From an uncultured Sphingomonas sp. (lineage in GTDB: Bacteria; Pseudomonadota; Alphaproteobacteria; Sphingomonadales; Sphingomonadaceae): 17,947 nt of DNA. The stretch covers positions 1 through 17,947 of the forward strand of contig CAMLSA010000069.1 of NCBI GenBank assembly GCA_946482655.1, written 5' to 3'. Both the position numbers and the translations under genes were made by a program. Of this stretch, positions 15,258 through 17,947 are shown piece after piece (positions within the stretch are counted from its first letter, which is position 1; each line of letters starts with the position of its first letter). The notes under the pieces are model-generated. The model was not told the DNA's origin. It ran no database searches and saw only the letters and a program-made list of their open reading frames with translations.

Positions 15258-16366
15258 CGGTTCAGGAAGGCCTTTGCACGTGCTTCGGCATCGGTGCGGA
15301 TATTGCCCCAGAACAGCGCATAATCGAACACATGATAATTGTTGCCCGGCATGACGAAACGATCAAAGCCCTTGGGCGGCCTGCCGATCAGCAGCAGGCC
15401 CGACGGATCGCAGCGCGCAGGGATCGCGCCCGGCCGAACGTCCATGCCGAGGAAATCGTCGCGCGGGACGAGCGACCCGAGATTGGCGGCGGGCAGCGCG
15501 GCAGTGCCGGGGGCGCCGGTGAGCGGGTTGACGCACAGCATCGCTGTGCCGGTGCGCGGCTTGCCGGTCAGCCCCGTCGATCCCTCGAAAATCTCCCGGA
15601 TCATCCGGGGTTCGGCCGGCTCGGCGAAGCTCTGCCACGACAGCACGCACCGAATCTGGCCCGGGCCGGCGCAGGCGGGAAGTCCGAGCGCGGGAAGATC
15701 GGCCTGGATCGAGATCGGCCAGCCGACCAGATAGGCGGCGACGATGCGGCGGGCGACCGGCTCGCCGGCGACCCGCTGGCGCATCAGCCGCATCAGATGG
15801 ATGGTGCCCTGGCTGTGCCCCGCCAATATGATCGGCCGCGATGCCGGGATTTGGGCGATGAAGGCGTCGAACGCGCGGAGAACATCGCCATAGGCCAGAT
15901 TGAGCGCCAGGGCTGAATCGGGCGCCTTGGTCAGAAAGGCGCCGAGCGCCGCCGAACGATAGCGTGGCGCCCAGATCGCGCCGATCCGGTTGAAGGCGCT
16001 GGCCTCGCTCGACGCGAACACCCGCAGCCATTTGCGCGAGTCTGCATGGTCGAGCGGCGCGTTCCAGCCTGCCTTGCTGTAATAGGTGGTCGGCGGAACA
16101 TAGAAGACCGCGATCGGCGGCGGGACGGAAGGCCTCTCGCCGGGCGGCACCCAGCGCGACGGATCGTCGGGAAGGTCGGGGCGCGACAGCCAGGCCCCGG
16201 CGCGGGCATAATCGGGAGCGGGCTGGGCCGAGCGCGGATCGAAACTGCCGTTGGGGACGAATGCGAGGCGCAGAAGCTGGTCCTGAAACAGGTTCCAGCC
16301 GATTCCGGCGGCCAAGCCAAGCACGATCAACCCCGCGATGACGTATAGAAAACGGCGAGCGAGCAC
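15254..16366 (-). CDS. DUF3089 alpha/beta hydrolase, membrane-anchored
   Basis: Predicted serine hydrolase of unknown substrate. The 370-residue product has an N-terminal signal anchor (residues 5-25, [19 protein letters not shown]) that leaves the enzyme in the periplasm. The DUF3089 domain contains [34 protein letters not shown] and the nucleophile elbow GHSQG at 183-187 (Ser185). Candidates for the other triad residues are the late Asp (PRDDFLGMD) and His ([12 protein letters not shown]). The start is GTG with GGAG six bases upstream. It is first in the minus-strand run DUF3089-ruvX-pyrB-pyrX and overlaps ruvX by four bases. The family and fold are clear; the reaction is not. Confidence 0.9.
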   Translation of the reverse strand: MLARRFLYVIAGLIVLGLAAGIGWNLFQDQLLRLAFVPNGSFDPRSAQPAPDYARAGAWLSRPDLPDDPSRWVPPGERPSVPPPIAVFYVPPTTYYSKAGWNAPLDHADSRKWLRVFASSEASAFNRIGAIWAPRYRSAALGAFLTKAPDSALALNLAYGDVLRAFDAFIAQIPASRPIILAGHSQGTIHLMRLMRQRVAGEPVARRIVAAYLVGWPISIQADLPALGLPACAGPGQIRCVLSWQSFAEPAEPRMIREIFEGSTGLTGKPRTGTAMLCVNPLTGAPGTAALPAANLGSLVPRDDFLGMDVRPGAIPARCDPSGLLLIGRPPKGFDRFVMPGNNYHVFDYALFWGNIRTDAEARAKAFLNR

Positions 16367-16413
16367 GAGTTACTCCGATTGTGCAATGCAGCACGAGGCG
16401 GACGACGGGCAAG

Positions 16414-16443
16414 TGCGTAGCGGGCAATCGCGCTTGCGTCCAA
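16414..16443 (-). promoter_or_regulatory. Candidate promoter of the DUF3089-ruvX transcript
   Basis: On the minus strand TTGGAC (16438-16443), 18 bases, then TACGCA (16414-16419) within GCTACGCA. The leader would be about 40 nt and carries the GGAG site before the GTG start. Confidence 0.3.
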
Positions 16444-16471
16444 TGGTCAGCACATCCCGCTCGCCGCGAAC

Positions 16472-16490
16472 GGAGGGGAGGGGTAGGGAG
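16472..16490 (+). other. G-rich purine tract upstream of gatC
   Basis: A run of GG, GGGG, GGGG and GGG separated by A, A and TA sits between the divergent promoters, nine bases before the gatC -35. It could form a two-tier G-quadruplex or bind a regulator, or be only a biased tract. Confidence 0.3.
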
Positions 16491-16498
16491 ATGTCCGC

Positions 16499-16527
16499 TT
16501 GAAGCGTAGCGCGCCCGATGCTAGCCG
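16499..16527 (+). promoter_or_regulatory. Promoter of gatC, placing the start at the ATG
   Basis: TTGAAG (16499-16504), 17 bases, then TAGCCG (16522-16527) within GCTAGCCG, close to the GCTANAWC -10 of alphaproteobacterial housekeeping promoters. Seven bases (CCCCGCC) lie between it and the ATG at 16535, so a leaderless gatCAB message is predicted. No Shine-Dalgarno is present. Confidence 0.5.
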
Positions 16528-16534
16528 CCCCGCC

Positions 16535-16822
16535 ATGTCAGTCGATGCCGCTACCGTCCGCAAGATCGCGAGCCTGGCCCGCATCGCCGTCACAGACGGC
16601 GATGTCGAGGCGATGGTGCCCGAACTCAACAACATCCTCGGCTGGATCGAACAGCTCGGCGAGGTGGATACCGATGGTGTCGCGCCGCTCGCCGCGGTGA
16701 TCCCCAATCATCTGCGCCTGCGCCCCGATGTCGTCACCGACGGCGACATCCGGGAGAAGGTGCTGGCCAACGCGCCGCAGCCCGAACATGGCTTCTTCGC
16801 GGTGCCGAAGGTGATCGAATGA
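16535..16822 (+). CDS. gatC: Asp-tRNA(Asn)/Glu-tRNA(Gln) amidotransferase subunit C
   Basis: Small subunit of GatCAB, which converts mischarged Glu-tRNA(Gln) and Asp-tRNA(Asn) to the correct amides; GatC wraps around GatA and GatB and stabilises them. The 95-residue product matches the family: [19 protein letters not shown], the hydrophobic [20 protein letters not shown] helix, then [20 protein letters not shown] and the ending FFAVPKVIE. An ATG 12 codons upstream (16523 frame start at 16499) would be before the -10 and is not used. The stop overlaps the gatA ATG as ATGA, so the two are coupled. Confidence 0.96.
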   Translation: MSVDAATVRKIASLARIAVTDGDVEAMVPELNNILGWIEQLGEVDTDGVAPLAAVIPNHLRLRPDVVTDGDIREKVLANAPQPEHGFFAVPKVIE

Positions 16823-17947
16823 GGAGCGCGATCACCGATCTGGGCATCGCCGGTATCCGCGACGGGTTCCGCGCCGGCGATTTCTCGGCGCGCGAAGTGG
16901 CCGAAGCGTTCAACGGCGCGATCGCCTCGGGCAAGGCGCTCAACGCCTTCATCATCGAGACCCCCGACCATGCGATCGCGGCGGCCGAGGCCGCCGACAA
17001 GGCGCGCGCCGAAGGCAGTCTACTGCCGCTGTCGGGCGTGCCGCTCGGCATCAAGGACCTGTTCTGCACCGCTGGTTATCAGACCACGGCGGCGAGTCGC
17101 ATCCTCGGCGGTTTCACGCCGCCCTATGAGTCGACCGTGACCACCAAGCTGTTCGCGGCCGGGGCGGGAATGCTCGGCAAACTCAACATGGACCAGTTCG
17201 CGATGGGCTCGTCGAACGAGACCAGCGCCTATGGCAATGTCATCTCTCCCTGGCGGAGCAAGGACGGCGGCAACGCAGCGCTGTCGCCGGGCGGGTCGTC
17301 GGGCGGCTCCTCCTCGGCGATCGCGGCGCGGCTCGTTCCGGCGGCGACCGGCACCGACACCGGCGGCTCGATCCGCCAGCCGGCCGCCTTCACCGGCATC
17401 GCCGGGATCAAGCCGACCTATGGCCGCTGCTCGCGCTTCGGCATCGTCGCCTTCGCCTCGTCGCTCGATCAGGCGGGGGCGATGGCGCAGGACGTCCGCG
17501 ACAGCGCCATCCTGCTCGAGGCGATGTCGGGATTCGACCCAAAAGACTCGACTTCGCTCGATGTCCCCGTTCCCAAATGGGAGGAAGAATTATCCAGTAA
17601 TCTCAAAGGTAAGAAGGTCGGTATTCCCAAGGAATATCGCGTCGACACCATGCCCGCCGAGATCGACGCGCTGTGGCGGCAGGGGATCGCCTGGCTCCGG
17701 GACGCGGGGGCCGAGATCGTCGAGGTATCGCTACCGCATACCCGCTATGCGCTGCCGACCTATTATATCATCGCGCCGGCCGAGGCCTCGTCGAACCTCG
17801 CCCGCTATGACGGGGTGCGTTATGGCCTGCGCGATCTGCCCGATGGCGCCAGCCTCCAGGACATGTACGCCGCCACCCGCGCGGCGGGCTTTGGCGCCGA
17901 GGTCAAGCGCCGCATCCTGATCGGCACCTATGTGCTGTCGGCGGGCT
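16819..17947 (+). CDS. gatA: Asp-tRNA(Asn)/Glu-tRNA(Gln) amidotransferase subunit A (partial)
   Basis: Glutaminase subunit of GatCAB: releases ammonia from glutamine and channels it to GatB. The visible 376 residues lack the C-terminal quarter because the gene runs off the window; the full family is about 490. The amidase-signature triad is complete: Lys79 in [10 protein letters not shown], cis-Ser160 in the [10 protein letters not shown] loop and nucleophile Ser184 in [12 protein letters not shown]. Further landmarks are [43 protein letters not shown] and GIPKEYR. The ATG overlaps the gatC stop by four bases. gatB would be expected beyond the window. Confidence 0.97.
   Translation, partial: MRSAITDLGIAGIRDGFRAGDFSAREVAEAFNGAIASGKALNAFIIETPDHAIAAAEAADKARAEGSLLPLSGVPLGIKDLFCTAGYQTTAASRILGGFTPPYESTVTTKLFAAGAGMLGKLNMDQFAMGSSNETSAYGNVISPWRSKDGGNAALSPGGSSGGSSSAIAARLVPAATGTDTGGSIRQPAAFTGIAGIKPTYGRCSRFGIVAFASSLDQAGAMAQDVRDSAILLEAMSGFDPKDSTSLDVPVPKWEEELSSNLKGKKVGIPKEYRVDTMPAEIDALWRQGIAWLRDAGAEIVEVSLPHTRYALPTYYIIAPAEASSNLARYDGVRYGLRDLPDGASLQDMYAATRAAGFGAEVKRRILIGTYVLSAG

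Noticed and set aside
15363..16427. 354-codon minus-strand frame overlapping the DUF3089 gene
   Set aside because: Different frame on the same strand; the DUF3089 frame has the GHSQG motif, anchor and ribosome site.
16450..16475. Resemblance of the DNA before gatC to a dispersed sphingomonad GTTCG...GAGCG repeat
   Set aside because: Only short blocks match and no second copy is present in the window.

Overview
This window looks like core chromosome of a Sphingomonadales alphaproteobacterium. The evidence is the high GC content with strong GC bias at third codon positions, the gene blocks serB/miaA-ilvB-ilvN-ilvC and ruvX-pyrB-degenerate dihydroorotase, the sphingomonad-style N-terminus of an ATP synthase delta subunit, and Flp-type pilins. 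Species assignment is inference. There are no tRNA or rRNA genes, insertion sequences, CRISPR arrays, phage genes or defence genes.

Layout. Positions 1-1000 (minus strand): a broken 5' end of atpH with an intrinsic terminator in its leader, then an Hsp20 chaperone gene whose leader carries a heat-shock-type promoter and a ROSE-like RNA thermometer. Positions 1000-3500 (plus): accA, probably leaderless, and a secreted M48 metalloprotease. Positions 3550-4115 (minus): two orphan Flp/Fap prepilin genes. Positions 4150-4623 (plus): a MutT-type Nudix hydrolase, convergent with a YceI-family protein. Positions 4616-9817 (minus): miaA-ilvB-ilvN-ilvC-yceI, holding the first two steps of branched-chain amino acid synthesis. 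Positions 9810-10700 (plus): serB, head-to-head with miaA. Positions 10705-12260 (minus): a shared terminator, a small PilZ protein and an exported Sel1/SPOR protein. Positions 12343-12564 (plus): a small, probably exported ORF. Positions 12572-16366 (minus): a DUF3089 alpha/beta hydrolase, ruvX, pyrB and a metal-site-deficient dihydroorotase, tightly packed. Positions 16499-17947 (plus): gatC and a partial gatA.

Most genes are housekeeping: fatty-acid initiation (accA), valine/isoleucine (ilvBNC), serine (serB), pyrimidine (pyrB plus its pseudo-dihydroorotase), tRNA modification (miaA), tRNA-dependent amidation (gatCA), nucleotide-pool cleaning (mutT-like) and recombination or rRNA processing (ruvX). 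I found no new multi-gene system. The most interesting signals are regulatory or concern protein decay: the thermometer, leaderless start signatures at accA and gatC, the serB/miaA start overlap, terminators directly in front of atpH and yceI, a dihydroorotase that has lost its metal ligands, and an acetolactate synthase with Glu where the ThDP motif usually has Asp.

Promoter calls rest on visual matches to a TTG-type -35, a spacing of 16-18 bp and a TA-type -10. They are hypotheses.
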